Shown here: positions 10,452 through 22,126 of the stretch, piece by piece
Position numbering within the stretch: position 1 is the first letter of the stretch
How the letters are laid out: the number at the start of each line of letters is the position of its first letter
Assembly: GCA_949316235.1 (NCBI GenBank)
Contig: OX438753.1
Location: forward strand, 22,500,801-22,564,800
Reading direction: 5' to 3'
DNA from: Oegoconia quadripuncta
Lineage: Eukaryota > Arthropoda > Insecta > Lepidoptera > Autostichidae
DNA length: 64,000 nucleotides
Made by a program: the position numbers and the translations under genes
Notes under the pieces: generated by a model
Databases searched by the model: none
Told to the model about the DNA's origin: nothing
What the model saw: only the letters and a program-made list of their open reading frames with translations

Positions 10452-10990
10452 AGAGACAGATTTAAAGAGTATAATATTCTAACCTTTTCGTCACAGTACA
10501 TATTTGAAAATCTAATATATGTCAAAAAAAATATAGCATCATTTAGGAGATAAACTTGCAGGTCACATAAGTCGCCTCCACAAAGTCGGTAATTCATTCA
10601 AAGGGTTATGTATACGCTTTTTCAATAAAGTTCCTGTTGATATACAAAATCTTCCTTTCAATATATTTAAAGATACTATAAAACAGAAACTTATTAAGAA
10701 AGCATATTATAAAATATCAGATTATTTAGATGATAAACAATCATGGACATAACCAGCCCGTTCGCATAACCAGGCTATTTCACAATTAATAATGAAATAT
10801 TATAACATTAAATAATAATTAATAATTTTGTAATATAAAAACCTTTTTTTTAAAAGAGCGACCTCTCGAGTTTCTTGCTTGTTCTTCTCAGGGGAAAATT
10901 GCCTTTTGAACAAGCAGTAGCTTTAAAAATGTAAAATCTGACTATTTTAAGTGTACCCTGTGTACCTACAAAATAAAGCATTTTTTGATT
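10452..10990 (+). pseudogene. LINE-a C-terminus plus 3' UTR
   Basis: The reverse transcriptase tail is readable with a gap and stops: 'RDRFKEYNILTFSSQYIFEN' at about 10452, then 'SRLHKVGNSFKGLCIRFFNK' and 'VPVDIQNLP', ending at 'DYLDDKQSWT' and a stop near 10751. A stretch before 'SRLHK', present at 17090-17140, is deleted. The UTR carries the family signature 'gagtttcttgcttgttcttc' and ends at 'aaaataaagcattttttgat'. No catalytic domain remains. Confidence 0.88.
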
Positions 10991-11009
10991 TTGATTTTAG
11001 TTTGTACTT

Positions 11010-11200
11010 TTTACCCGACTATCCAAGAAGGGAGGGTAATGTTTTTCTAGTTATGTGGCTAAGTATGTATGTCCGTTCCTTTGGCAATCGTGTCGTTAGA
11101 TTTGTCTTGATCCCGGCAGTGTCGTAGTATACATTTTATAGTAAAAAATCCAACATGGCGTCCGCAAATTACAAAATATGCTGTCGGGTTGTTAGGTTTT
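11010..11200 (+). repeat. Dispersed repeat, partner of 2125-2265
   Basis: 'cccgactatccaagaaggga', 'tcgtgtcgttagatttgtct' and 'aaaaaatccaacatggcgtc' match the complement of 2125-2265. The start resembles other 'aacccc-gac' repeats (47640, 45390). Confidence 0.65.
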
Positions 11201-11201
11201 C

Positions 11202-11531
11202 TTTTTTGTGCATAACGGCTTTGTACTTGACCTCAATCACACCTGATGTTAAGTGAAGATGACGTCGAAGGTGGATGCGTACTGACCCGGCAACCCCAAT
11301 ACATTTTGGGGACTGGCTATCTTATCTCTGACAACCTGAACACAACAATGCTCTTAACATTGCTGCTTGGCGGCAGATTTAGATAAGATGTTGGTAGCTA
11401 GCCAGGCGGACATTTAAAATATCCTACCACCAACCGAACGGAGTACTTAAACATATACCCCGCTGGGGATCGCTCCCGCGACCTCCGAATCGTAAACCCA
11501 ATGTTGTTTACATTGGGCAACGGAGGCGGTT
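11202..11531 (-). mobile_element. SINE-I copy 4, full length
   Basis: Minus-strand copy with a decayed A tail at 11202-11210 and its head ending at 'ggaggcggtt' (11522-11532). The B box reads 'gggagcgatccccagc', slightly diverged from the family pattern. Confidence 0.93.
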
Positions 11532-11884
11532 TTGTTTTTAACTTAAATAGTCATTAAAAAGCTTTTTTGAAATGTACTCAAGTTGCACTCTACTTACGTG
11601 GTTTAAGGCTTGAAAGTAATTAAATTTACACATATATTTACCGTGATACGATTTTTTTTTACAAACTGGTCACCCATCGCTCGACAACTTAAATCTGCAA
11701 TTTTTACATGATAAGCTTGCCGATTCCGGAAAGTGTTAAACCCCTTCTGGAAGATTAAATCTTGGCGGAATATCCGATATCAAGTAAGGGACTTACGAAG
11801 CTTATTCGTTGCTCGGTAACCACAGAACGTAGATGTTGTACAAGGTTGGCACTTATACTTTACTAAATGTAATAGCTTTTTAAA
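11532..11884. other. Unassigned stretch
   Basis: No feature recognised. LINE-a-like coding sequence becomes visible only from about 11890. Confidence 0.4.
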
Positions 11885-12712
11885 TGAGTAAGCTACTCGG
11901 CTGATGAAGAATAATTACTATTGTATGTATGTACGCAAAAATATATGCCTATTTCGTAAACATTCTGCTAATTATAATTTGAATACTAGAAACAAAAATA
12001 AAATCGAAATTCCACAATTTAGACTTAGCAAGGTTAGCACATCCTTTGTGGGACACAGCATACGCTTTTACAATAAAATACCAGAACATGTATTGAGTTT
12101 AACAGAGCAGATATTTAAAAGCCACATTAAAGAAACTCTGTGAAAGAAGGGTTATTACAGGATAGTTGATTATTTAGGCGATAAGGAGGTCTGGTGTTAG
12201 CTGGTCGTTATGTTAATTGCTTTTGTTTTGTAATTTAACCGCCTCCACCTTTAAACAACATTGGGTTTACGATTCGGAGGTCGCGGGTTCGATCCCCAGC
12301 GGGATACATGTTTAAGTACTTTGGTTTGGTTGGTGGTAGGGCATTTTAAATATCCGCCTGGCTAGCTACCACCATCTTATCTAAATCTGCTGCCAAGCAG
12401 CAGTGTTAATAGCATTGTTGTGTTCCGGTTGTCAGAGATAGATAGCCAGTCCCCAAAATGTGTTGTGGTTTCCGGGTCAGTACGCTTCCACCTTCGATCT
12501 TATCTTCACTTAACATCAGGTGTGATTGAGGTCAGGTACAAACCCGTCGTGATTTAAAAAAAATGTAATATAAAATGTAATATTATTGTAAAGAGGAAAC
12601 CAATTGAAAAAATGTTGTTGCGGAGTTTCTTGTCGCTTCTTCTCCCTGACCATAACACGTTGTGAAGCGATGTAGTTTAAAAAAAATAACATGTTGACAT
12701 TCAATAAGTCAA
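11885..12712 (+). pseudogene. LINE-a C-terminus interrupted by SINE-I
   Basis: Two collinear parts of one LINE-a copy: 11885-12236 (coding tail 'VRKNICLFRKHS', 'NLNTRNKNKIEIPQFRLSKV', 'GHSIRFYNKIPEHVLSLTEQ', stop at about 12141) and 12564-12712 (3' UTR ending 'atgttgacattcaataagt'). The gap is filled exactly by SINE-I copy 5. The uninterrupted homologue at 59182-59620 (-) confirms the join. Only the last 80 or so codons survive. Confidence 0.92.
12237..12563 (+). mobile_element. SINE-I copy 5, nested in LINE-a
   Basis: A full-length unit apart from a short deletion in the head ('cctccacctttaaacaacat'). It is bounded by an imperfect 9-bp target duplication: tgtaattta at 12229-12237 and tgtaatata at 12564-12572. 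It ends in a short A tail. It is therefore younger than the LINE-a copy around it. Confidence 0.95.
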
Positions 12713-12838
12713 TCAATCAATCAATCAAATACGCTTTATTGTTTAAATAAGGAAGGTACATATAAATATCTTATAGAAACTACAAATTAGGCGGCCTTAT
12801 CGCTTACAGCGATCTCTTCCAGGCAACAAATAAGTGAA
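12713..12838 (-). mobile_element. LINE 3'-end fragment with TTGA tail
   Basis: The minus strand reads 'ctggaagagatcgctgtaag', 'cgataaggccgcctaatttg', then 'aaacaataaagcgtatttga' and a (TTGA)n tail at 12713-12728. Together with the plus-strand LINE-a end it forms a tail-to-tail junction. The same type lies at 44108-44190. Confidence 0.8.
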
Positions 12839-12937
12839 ATTTTTGTATCCTACATTAAAAAAAAATATGTTTGATGTGATTTCATTTGATTTTTTTTGCA
12901 TATTTATTTATTATCATGTAAAATAGTAATTATTCTT

Positions 12938-13170
12938 TTCCACCATCCATCTCCTGGCTCCATCATCAGATCATCGACACCAAGTGTAATATATTGGACT
13001 CGTCAAAACGAATCGCATGAGCCCAAACTCGAGGGGTTTACTAGTAGCTACTGAAGAGTTTCACCATCCACCTCCTGACTCCATCATCAGATCAGCTGCA
13101 AGATACCAAATTCTAGTATTGTCATCAGAGTTAAATATAAATATAAAGTTTCATTTCAATACGACAATTA
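12938..13170 (-). repeat. Tandem repeat L (about 125-bp unit), minus strand
   Basis: The phrase 'ccatctcctggctccatcat' followed by 'cagatcat' recurs about 120 bp later ('ccacctcctgactccatcat', 'cagatcag'). It matches single-unit relatives at 51725-51900 (+) and, more weakly, 21085-21345. No terminal inverted repeats are visible. Confidence 0.75.
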
Positions 13171-13239
13171 GAAGTAAGTTTAAATTAACTTTTTGATTAC
13201 TTTGTTAGTTACAGGTGAAGCCAATAAAACTGTGTTAAA

Positions 13240-13347
13240 TAGCTTTATTTTGTAGGTTCACAGGGTACACTTAAAAAAGTCACTATTAAAATTTTTTATA
13301 CTACTCCTTCGTCAAAAGTCAAGGTTCCCCTGAGAAGAACAAGCAAG
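13240..13347 (-). mobile_element. LINE-a 3' UTR fragment
   Basis: Minus-strand LINE-a tail ('ttcttgttcttctcagggga'-type sequence, ending 'aaaataaagctatttaac'). It stops abruptly at 13347 where a SINE-II fragment begins. Confidence 0.8.
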
Positions 13348-13405
13348 TACTAGGCTTGTATTATGGATACCAGATGGTTGATAAACTACACAAATACATT
13401 TTTGT
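13348..13405 (-). mobile_element. SINE-II fragment (copy 4)
   Basis: Only the 3' middle remains ('ggcttgtattatggatacca', 'gatggttgataaactacaca'). The tRNA head is missing. Confidence 0.8.
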
Positions 13406-13714
13406 GATGTTTACGTATTTTCTCACAGTGAAGCATTAAAAACTTGTTTTTTAAAGTGTGCGTAGAATCTATGCAATCTCAACTTACATATTAGCAGTTG
13501 ATAAATGATGGTTTGTTACAAAAATTTATTCTGCCGTAAAGTTTTAGGCGTACCTTCGGAAACCGTCCCTTTTTATACGATTTATTAAGGCCTGCCGGAA
13601 TTTTGGCAGATCATCCTTTCAACATGGATGGACCGTTTGTGTTCGCGTTACTCACATTAAATATATAGGGTATAATTTGTATATATATATACATATATTT
13701 CTTTTATAATAAAT
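13406..13714. other. Unassigned stretch
   Basis: AT-rich with 'tatatatatacatatattt' near 13680 and 'aataaataaataaatac' before the next SINE. Nothing else recognised. Confidence 0.45.
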
Positions 13715-13911
13715 AAATAAATACTTCGGTCACTTACACCAATCATCTAGTCCTAAACTAAGCAAAGCTTGTACTATGGATACTAGATAACGGATAAACA
13801 TACATAAATATTTATATAAACATCCATGACTCAGGAATAAATGTTCGGGATTCGAACCCGCAACCGTTGGTTTCGCTGACATGGTCCCTATCCACTACAC
13901 CAATCGGTCGT
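13715..13911 (-). mobile_element. SINE-III copy 1
   Basis: The minus-strand tRNA-like head 'cgaccgattggtgtagtgga' sits at the right end, with a B box 'gcgggttcgaatccc' shortened on its 3' side, then 'cctgagtcatggatgtttat' and 'tagtatccatagtacaagct', ending near 13715. Related to SINE-II in the head but different in the body. The other copies (21915, 39305, 49019) are also on the minus strand. Confidence 0.9.
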
Positions 13912-14429
13912 CATATCACTGGAATCCTCTTACTTGAAACTAAAATCTCCGAAAATTAAACATGTCAATATTCATGACGTCCTCGAGAAAATCGCTGGTC
14001 CCGAAGCATAAATGGATAAATTCTCACATACCGGTACTAAACCACTAACCTTGGTTTGAGGTACCGGTTATCCATATTAAAAGTAATTTTAAACAAGTTC
14101 TCACATCAGTAGGTAAATGTTCTCATACTGATCTTAGATTAACAAACTTTTATATGACCTAATTGAAACAAGCATGTATTTATGTGGTAGTGCTTAACTA
14201 TTACATCAGTAGTATGTAGTACCGGTATTATACACAGACATCAAACTTATGTTATTTGATTATACGTAAAGTCTCTTACTCTAAAGTTTTTTTTTAATGC
14301 AGGCGAAATAACTAACGATAGCGGTACCTATCAGTCAAGAAGAATCGGTATTTTTAAATTTATATTTATTTATTTGCAAAACATTTTTTTAATAATTGAC
14401 TGGATTCGCGTTTGTCCGTTTGACATTCC
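13912..14429. other. Unassigned AT-rich stretch
   Basis: No coding frame. Several 'taccggta'-like words occur (14030-14065, 14218-14232), but no defined repeat unit. Confidence 0.45.
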
Positions 14430-14545
14430 ATTCTCACCTGATGGAAAGTGATGATGTTGTTGAAGATGTAGCACGCGATCCCTGTAAATGCTTATTCACT
14501 CTGCTCTTAAAGATCCCAAGGTTGTAGGATTCAGCAAAGGCTAAC
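14430..14545 (-). mobile_element. LINE-c 3' fragment
   Basis: Complement of the LINE-c end: the 'aatcctacaaccttgggatc' region and 'gagtgaataagcatttacag' on the minus strand, with the end 'tcaggtgagaatgg' near 14435. Matches 62190-62290 and 43700-43790. Confidence 0.8.
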
Positions 14546-15204
14546 GCATCTTACTATAAAGTCACAGACATATCAGATCTGAGCAAACGTTAACTTAATG
14601 TCACCATTAGGTACTTCTTTCTGGTCATAGTAAGATTTAAATTTAAATTGTCATTCAATAAATGACATATTTTTATGATTGACTGGGTACGTGTTTAACA
14701 CAATCTAATCTAAAGGAATGTGATGTCGCGTTATTTAAACTACATTAAAGATGCTGCAATGTTTCGTAATAAAATTTGTTTATTTGCAAACATTATTTCG
14801 AAAATTACTGTAAATTACGTCTAGTATAATACAACACAAATACTCTTAATTGCACAATATAATTTACACAAATCATATTACCAATTTATTTAGTATTGAT
14901 GAAACATTTCATATTAACATTAATTCATGTTAATTAAGTGCATACGTATAGCCGGTACTCAAACAACAAATACCGGTATTATACTACCGCTTTGATATCT
15001 GTATTTTTGGAACTCGATACACGTCAATAAATCAATTAATCAGGTTTGGTCTTTTTGCTTAATAAATGTTTAAGATTGGTATTCGTTTCACAAAAAAAAG
15101 GAATACCACGTGTTACAAAAACATGACTCACAACTCACATGATATTAATATGAAATATATTTATATATTTCATTGAATTAATTTTGAACAGAGACGTGCC
15201 ACAT
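14546..15204. other. Unassigned AT-rich stretch
   Basis: Very AT-rich, no frame above background, no repeat boundary seen. Confidence 0.45.
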
Positions 15205-15300
15205 TTTAATTAGCTGTTGGGAGCAGGATGCGTTTGGAGGCTTTGAGAGAGCAGATTCAGTGGGCCGATGATAGTCGGAATCGTTAAGCCATTTGACCAG
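15205..15300 (+). repeat. Dispersed repeat N, copy 1
   Basis: 'gcaggatgcgtttggaggct', 'agtgggccgatgatagtcgg' and 'aagccatttgaccag' match 18670-18765 in the same orientation. Possibly a decayed LINE coding segment. No frame is preserved. Confidence 0.55.
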
Positions 15301-16884
15301 TCACATTAATTTACGATGATGTATGATGTATGATGAAGTACACACAACTCTAGCGAATAGCGAAGATAGTAAGAATAAGAATGAGAATAGTTTATAATGA
15401 ACGCCACAACACGATACAAAAACAAAGAAGTGGTGAATTATAGCTAAAATAGAAATACAATTATGAAGAAGATCCCGACAATGCTGTCACGTGTTGCGGC
15501 GTGCACAAATGGGTTAGCACTCAGCTCATGCTGCGATGAATCACAGCGCTGGTTTTCAGTGTCCCCAAATGGCCCCAGTACGGTTATACCAGTGATTGAT
15601 CAGGTTAATAAACCGAAAGAACGGCAATTGCCGTAAGTAAGTAATGTAAATAATGGATTAAATGCCGCTACGGGTATCACAGGACCATGATGATATAATT
15701 TTTTTAAAGACCAGGTTTTACTGTCAACCCACAACCTACTCTCATTTTCCTACTTTCGATATTAATCGGGAATATTGCTTCCAATTCATTGCATTATGTT
15801 TAACGCACTTTGTGTACCAATTACACAAATCTTCATTCAACAAAGAGCAAGCGGTAAAATCCATTAACTAGATCATGTCCTTATTAGCTTCACCCAATTG
15901 GATGCGGAACGCGTACCTCTCGTTACGGTATTGCTTGATGGTTAAATGCTTAAGCTTGAGTACAAGTGAGTTGCTGAAAATTGCAGTAACGTAACGGTAC
16001 CGGTTTTTGAAACCAGCAAGGGAACCTCTCTATTCTCAGTAGCTCCCTTTTGTATTATTTTAATAAAAGTCGTAGAAACCTCACCAAAATCGTTTCATGG
16101 TCTAATGTTACTAATTTTAGGAAAATGGTGGAATAAAATAACAATAAATTATGTTATCAAAAATGTAATGAAATGTTGCCAGTACATCCGTAATCTAATC
16201 AGGGAAAGCTAATTTATATTTTGAAGGCTGCAGGAATTAGGGCAGTTTTGAATTTGGATCTATCCTTGCCCTTGACTGTTAATTTTACAGTATCACTAAA
16301 GAGGTGAGCACTTAAAGGTTGTATGCAAATTTAAAAAAGTAAAAGCTGTGAACGTGCTGGATAATTTGCAGAACCAATATTCGTGTTGTTTGCAATATAT
16401 TTTGTTTATTTAATTTTTGAGACAACCACTGTACTACCCTAATAGTCATTCTGGCCGAGTTTATCGACGCCGTCACCTTGTTGTAATGTACAGGGAACTA
16501 CCTTTTTATACTTTATTCCAGAATCAAATCTTACAAATACTAATGAAGGAGTATCGATAATTAAAACTGTTATCCTAAATATCAAAACGGGAACCAAAAC
16601 CTACAAGCAATTGAACTGATTGTTAATTTCCATAACTATGGCAACCTTGCTCTATTTCAACTAATCAGCTAGTGTAGTTGTCTTGCTGCTTATTATGTGA
16701 CCGCATGGAGGGTGAAACGAGACGCTTCCCGTTTGCAGTTATCCGGAGCAAATAATTAATTTTCTCTCTACTACACGAATATTAGGGGTTTCTGCCAGCA
16801 TTATATTAATATGTGTTGTAATTGGAAAGGCTTAGTAGAACGTAAGTTGTGTGGCCAAATAATAATAAGGATGTACTAGCTCAT
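15301..16884. other. Long unassigned stretch
   Basis: About 1.6 kb with no recognised gene or repeat. The segment 15470-15640 is less AT-rich ('tcatgctgcgatgaatcaca', 'ccccaaatggccccagtacg'), but no tRNA-like boxes or ends were found. Confidence 0.4.
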
Positions 16885-17525
16885 AGATATTGTTGTGGGG
16901 AAACGCTGCTGACATACATATCATTTTTATTCTGCAGAAGCGTGCTATTCGTGCCATTTATAAATTAGGACCTAGAGTGTCTCTTAAAGATAAATTTAAG
17001 GAAATTAATGTCTTAACAATGACTTCTCAATACATTTATGAGAATTTGTTATATGCAAAAAAAAATATAACCTTATTCGCTAAAAATAGTGATAGGCACA
17101 ATGTTAATACAAGGAATAAGAACCAATTATCAGTTTATGTTAGCCGACTTCATAAAGTTAGTAAATCATTCAAAGGGCAATGTATACGCTTTTATAATAA
17201 GGTTCCAGTAGACATTCAAAATTTGCCTTTAAATAAATTTAAAGCAATCATAAAACAGAAATTATTAGCAAAAGGCTATTATAAAATCACTGACTATTTG
17301 AATGATAAGCAAGCATGGACATAGCTGTCTTATTATTCATATAATTATGAAATCACAAATTGTAACCCATAATCTTTAAAAGAACAACCTTAGAGTTTCT
17401 TGCTCGTTCTTCTCTTGGGAGTCAGCTTTGTGAATGAGCCATAAATTTAAATGTAGTATTAATAGTGACGTTTTCAAGTGATAATTTTATCCTATGAAAT
17501 AAAATATTTTGAATTTGAAAATTTG
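16885..17525 (+). pseudogene. LINE-a C-terminus, longest open copy
   Basis: About 145 codons open to a stop at 17324. Landmarks: 'LQKRAIRAIYKLGPRVSLKD' at residues 15-34, 'NTRNKNQLSVYVSRLHKVSK' at about 74-93, 'CIRFYNKVPVDIQNLPLNKF', ending 'ITDYLNDKQAWT'. This is the conserved C-terminal region downstream of the thumb in Jockey/CR1-group elements; the palm domain with catalytic aspartates is absent. The 3' UTR contains 'gagtttcttgctcgttcttc' and ends at 'gaaataaaatattttgaatt'. The open frame suggests it is younger than the other LINE-a copies. Confidence 0.92.
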
Positions 17526-18040
17526 AATTTGATGTAAGTCTCGTTTTAAAAATCAAAAATCAAGTTAGAGTTTCTCAAGGCTGTAGTCATCACGTATTTC
17601 AAATAGGTACCTAGTTAGTCTTCTATGAAGCATAGTCACACAACGATATCTGGATTCAAGCTTCTTCAATGCCGTTGCATTCTTTTATTTGGCCTTATTG
17701 CCACGCTGGGACATGTTACTGGCAGCTTTTATTGGTTTTTCTGCTTGTTATATATTTTGTGGCTTGCCATTGTCGGCTATTGCTTTGTACAGCCTTATTA
17801 CATTACCTTGATCGTCTTCTCTTACTTTTCATTTCCCAATTTCCTCACTCACCACATCGCTAGATCGCAGATTTTTACGGAGCACGGCACTATTGACTCT
17901 GCTGTATCATTGGTCTATACCATAACATTCTAAGTTGCTATTAGCAATACTCTCTATTACTACTACTCAAAAGAGACAGTTTGGCGATGATCTTATAATC
18001 CAGAAACCACTAGACCAGCATACCACAATGGAGCAGTGTT
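17526..18040. other. Unassigned stretch
   Basis: Two overlapping short frames at 17625-17933 have hydrophobic composition, but no start context or homology I recognise. I do not call a gene. Confidence 0.4.
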
Positions 18041-18180
18041 ACGGCTTTCAAGAGTTTTATTTTCTTCTTTATTCTTTATTGCATAAGAAATACAAACAGA
18101 TTACAGTCAGGAAATATGTAAAAAAGGTAATCTTACCTCTAAAGACATCTCTTCCCGCTAACCCCATATGTAAGGATTAA
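18041..18180 (-). mobile_element. LINE 3'-end fragment
   Basis: The minus strand ends in 'gcaataaagaataaagaaga' and carries a diverged 'gcgggaagagatgtctttag' signature. Related to the ends at 6925-7035 and 8501-8630. Confidence 0.65.
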
Positions 18181-18960
18181 TCATCCTCTCTTTTTGTTCA
18201 ACAATTTTAAATAGGTCGTTTTGTATTGTCTTTGTGATTTAGTTAGTTAATAGTCTATTTTATTCATAAGTATTGAAACTGTTTACCTATGTGCATGCTG
18301 CGTTTACATCCAGCAGGATATATTCAGTTAATTATGTCGTAATGTTGGGTAAGACTGAAAATATTTTGAATTATATCCAGTTTTGTGAACCGTTTAAAAA
18401 AAACCCTACTGGAGGATAGAGATATTACACCGGATGGGGAAACATATAAAAAATCCGGAACCAGAAAATTTGTATTTTCTGTCAATTTTCTTTTAACTTC
18501 TTAATTGAATCTCTGGATTATACCATTTTCAGGCCAAACTTTAGAAAAATTTATAACAAAATATATCATATCGCCAATAGACTAGTAAGGACTTCATCCT
18601 GAAATAAAATTAGAGTAGGCATATGGATAAAATCTAATGCCCCTCTTCGATGATGTTTCAAGAAGTTACTAAAAGCAAGACGCGTTGGATGACTCTGAGG
18701 AGGTAGATCCAGCGGGCCAATAAGAGTCAGGATTGTTTGGCCATCTTCTTCAGTTATGTAGAGATGGATTCATTGCCCTGGGTTAACTACGAGGAAGTAG
18801 GCTCCGATTAACCCCCACCGTAGACACAACCACTTCAAAATATTAAAACTGAATTATCAATCTTTATGATATACTACAAATCTAATCATACACTTATAAG
18901 AAGCTTTTAAAATCAAAATAGCTGTGGTGAATCTCCGAGGCTTAGCGCTCAAGACATATC
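18181..18960. other. Mostly unassigned; repeat N copy 2 at 18665-18770
   Basis: 'agacgcgttggatgactctg', 'cagcgggccaataagagtca' and 'tttggccatcttcttcagtt' match repeat N at 15205-15300. The remainder shows no recognised feature. Confidence 0.5.
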
Positions 18961-19400
18961 ATTTCAATCACCGCCGCCCATGGACACCCGCAACACCAAA
19001 AGGGTCACAGATGCGTTGCCGGCCTTTGAGGAAGGTGTAGGCTCGTTTCTTGAAGGTTCCAATGTCGTACTCGTTCGGGAATTCCGCTGCCGGAAGTCCG
19101 TTCCACAGGGTGGTCGTACGTGGTAAGAAGTTTCTTGAGAAACGTACAGTGGTAGACTTCCACTCATCCAGGAGATGTGGATGGAAATTTAATTTTCGGC
19201 GAGAAGTGTATCGGTTAAATTGAGCAGCGGGTATTAGCTCGAACAGTTCTTCAGAACACTCCTCATGAAATATGCGATAGAGAATGTAGAGGGACGCGAC
19301 GTCTCTTCGCAACGCCAGGGGATCCAGTCGGTCAGTGAGACTCTCTTGGCCGACAATTCGCACTGCGACGTTGAACGTATTTTCTCTAGGCATGTTCATT
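18961..19400 (-). pseudogene. LINE-b C-terminus, longest copy
   Basis: 143 minus-strand codons open from near 19399 to 18968, encoding the last part of a reverse transcriptase. Landmarks: '[20 protein letters not shown]', '[20 protein letters not shown]', '[20 protein letters not shown]', '[19 protein letters not shown]'. The pattern (R-x-H/P-x-W-N-x-L-P then F-K) is typical of the extreme C-terminus of non-LTR elements. The usual last 60 bp and the A tail, present in the other copies, are missing. No catalytic residues. Copies also at 3527, 8788, 22888, 34450 and 54115. Confidence 0.92.
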
Positions 19401-21084
19401 TCTTTTTTTTTTAACGAGGGTTTGTTTGTTCATTTGCTGAACATGTCACCGTAATGGGAATACAAAATATCTAAAAATTTAATTTAAAATTCAGCAATGA
19501 CACATCAAGACCGATCCTTAACATTGTCTAAAACAATTTTGTACAGCATTACCGCCACATCCGATAATGGAGAAGCCAGTAACCAACTTCAGCCTCTTTA
19601 ATATTAATGATCTGCATGATGTTATTTCCCTGGGACTCGTTTCGAACACATTCCACTATGATGTGATACATCCACCAGAATTCCACAACAGTTCAGGGGT
19701 ATCGGATTTGCCCATCAGAAATGCTAACTTATTAAGCGGAATATTGCCAGAACGAGTTCTTTTAACCTCGTCTATTACAGCATAATCTTATCAAGCATTT
19801 ACAGCAACAAATCATCGCTAAATTGCTTATGAAAACTCCTATTCAACCAAATCTTGGTTAATAAATGTTTTGTCTATCTAGCTGATCTTCTGGTGTAAAA
19901 ATTAAGACACTGAAATCATTTAAGGTGTTTTATCACATACACATGTTAGTATGATGGTGTTTAATGACAGAAGACCGAAGGCCATACTCGAATACGTATA
20001 ATAAAACACAAGCGACGCGTATCGGAAACAATTTAAATAATTAATGGGTACATTTAATTGACATTAATAAAGTTAATCAAGACCGCAACATTGGTCTATT
20101 GGATTACATTTTAAGCCATTACACTCAATTTATATCGGTCGCAATTCATTTCATCAATTAATCGATATAATGTATTATTGTTATCGAGTAGATAGTATGG
20201 TACCTACAAAGTACTTATCTAATTGCAATAAAGTTCTAAAGCGATCAAGCTATCGGATCCGACTAACTTAGTCGATCGCACCTAAGTATCAGCGATAACT
20301 TTGCGCGAAGTTACGAGCAGATACGTGCAAATGTATACTAATAAAATATACTTGTACTGCAAAATAAAATTTATCAAAGAGTTCTTTCATAAAAAAATAT
20401 TCATAGAAATGCAATTAAAATAACTTGCCCTCAACCTACGAGAACAAAACTATTTACTTTTGGACCAGGTCTTCCAACTTTGGCCCGTTTAAACCGGAGC
20501 CTGACGTTTCTTTTTTTAAATGATTTTTTTTTAATTTTTAAATTTTATATTTTCGTCTTTAACAAAATAACTTTCTAAAATATGTATTTAAAAATCGTGA
20601 TTTCATATAATATTAAATCTTCGCATATCAACGCCCTTTTGATTTTCTATCTACAATCGTGATATTTGACTTTTTCAATTATACGTCTCTATTTGAGTAA
20701 TCATTATCTGAAACTATACATATATCATATTAAACTAAAAAAACATGGTTGATTCTCAATGAGGTATTAAATTGATTTGTTGTAATTTTTTTAAGTAGTC
20801 TTCCGTAATTTTTTAATGCACAGTAGACGCCTCTAACCGTTGTGTTGGTGCAGGCATTCCCGCACTCTTCATTAAGAGTCAAACCGCTTAGTGCGATAGT
20901 TCGTTATGTCAACGATATACGGGTGGATAGTAGTACGACGATATAGACATTGGCGGAATAAGATTGTGTTATGAAAATCGCGTCATCGCTCAGGCTAATT
21001 ACAAGGTTTTATTCAGTTTGCAATATTTGCATATAAGAAAATTCGTCCGTTTAAAAATTTGCAAACCATTTTTCAACCCTTGCT
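19401..21084. other. Long unassigned AT-rich stretch
   Basis: About 1.7 kb without recognised features. A T/A run lies at 19405-19413 and 'aaattttttttaatttttaa'-like tracts near 20518-20550. The 72-codon frame at 19567 shows no domain. Confidence 0.4.
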
Positions 21085-21345
21085 GGTATCTGATTGAGCT
21101 GAAATTTGACATATTTATGTGAGTTCGGTGATAATGCAATATTATAGTACCATCGAGCTGATCAGATGATAGAGCCGGGATGGAGCCGGGGAAATGGCAC
21201 ATCCTTTTGGCACAAGGCACGAAAGTCAAAATTTGGGATAGTTTGTTTTGTTGCCATGACCACTTTCCAGTACATAATGATGATGAGGGTCTGAAGATGG
21301 AGCCAGAAGAGTGCCAATGAAACTTCTAGATGGACTGTATTTACT
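21085..21345 (+). repeat. Diverged relative of tandem repeat L
   Basis: 'gagctgatcagatgatagag' followed by 'ccgggatggagccgggg' and, 110 bp on, 'gatgagggtctgaagatgga' and 'gccagaagag' resemble the 'gatctgatgatggagccagg' unit at 12938-13170 and 51780-51830. Weak match. Confidence 0.4.
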
Positions 21346-21356
21346 CTTCTTTGTAC

Positions 21357-21525
21357 TAGAATAAATCAAATCAAATCAAAATATTTTATTTCATCGGATA
21401 AAATTATCACTTGAAAACGTCACTATTAATATTAATATTACATTTAAATTTACTGCTCATTCACAAAGCCGACTCCCCTATAGAAGAATGAGCAAGAAAC
21501 TCTAGGGTTGCTCTTTTATGTGATA
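21357..21525 (-). mobile_element. LINE-a 3' UTR fragment
   Basis: Minus strand: 'gagtttcttgctcattcttc', 'cggctttgtgaatgagcagt', 'gtgataattttatccgatga', then 'aataaaatattttgatttga' at the left end. Closest to the 17325-17525 copy. Confidence 0.85.
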
Positions 21526-21914
21526 ATCGTGATGGAGTATTAAAAGCTTGTGTATAAAAGATTTTGTTTTCAACAGTGAACTGTTATAGATCCACTTGTT
21601 CATCACAAAATGGTGATTCAAAGTTTCCTTTGAGAAAATGTTATTTGAACTACGAAAATATTTTGGCTTGATCTTTTTAAAGGTCTCATGGAGAGGCCTT
21701 TCCAAGTTGTCCCAAATAAATTGAGGAGAATGTCGAGCCAAGGCTGTCCGGTTCATCGGATAATTGTGAACGTCCTAGTAAGCCCTTTAAGCTACTTAGG
21801 GTACACTATTTACGCGACATTGCTTGTTATTTTCAAAATATCGTTTCAACTTTATACATCTCCTCTGTCGGGGCACATCCTCCTCTCACTGGGAGAGAGT
21901 ATGTGCCATAATAA
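21526..21914. other. Unassigned stretch
   Basis: An 84-codon minus-strand frame (21502-21756) partly overlaps the LINE-a tail. It shows no similarity to the LINE-a protein and is not called. Confidence 0.4.
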
Positions 21915-22126
21915 TAATAAATATGTCGAACATTTACACCAATCATCTAATCCCAAGCTAAGCAAAGCTTGTACTATGGATACTAGATAACGGATAAACA
22001 TACTTAAATATTCGTATAAATATCCATGACTCAGGAATAAAAGTTCGTATTCATCACACAAACGCGGGATTTAAACCCATTGGTATCGCTGATAGGGTCA
22101 ATATACACTACATCAATCGGTCGCCT
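21915..22126 (-). mobile_element. SINE-III copy 2
   Basis: Minus-strand copy with 'cgaccgattgatgtagtgta' as head at the right end and 'tagtatccatagtacaagct' in the body. The B box is degenerate ('gggtttaaatccc'). Confidence 0.9.

Noticed and set aside
17625..18180. Membrane protein gene
   Set aside because: Two overlapping frames are hydrophobic because of T-rich codons. No start context, no continuation and no recognised motif.
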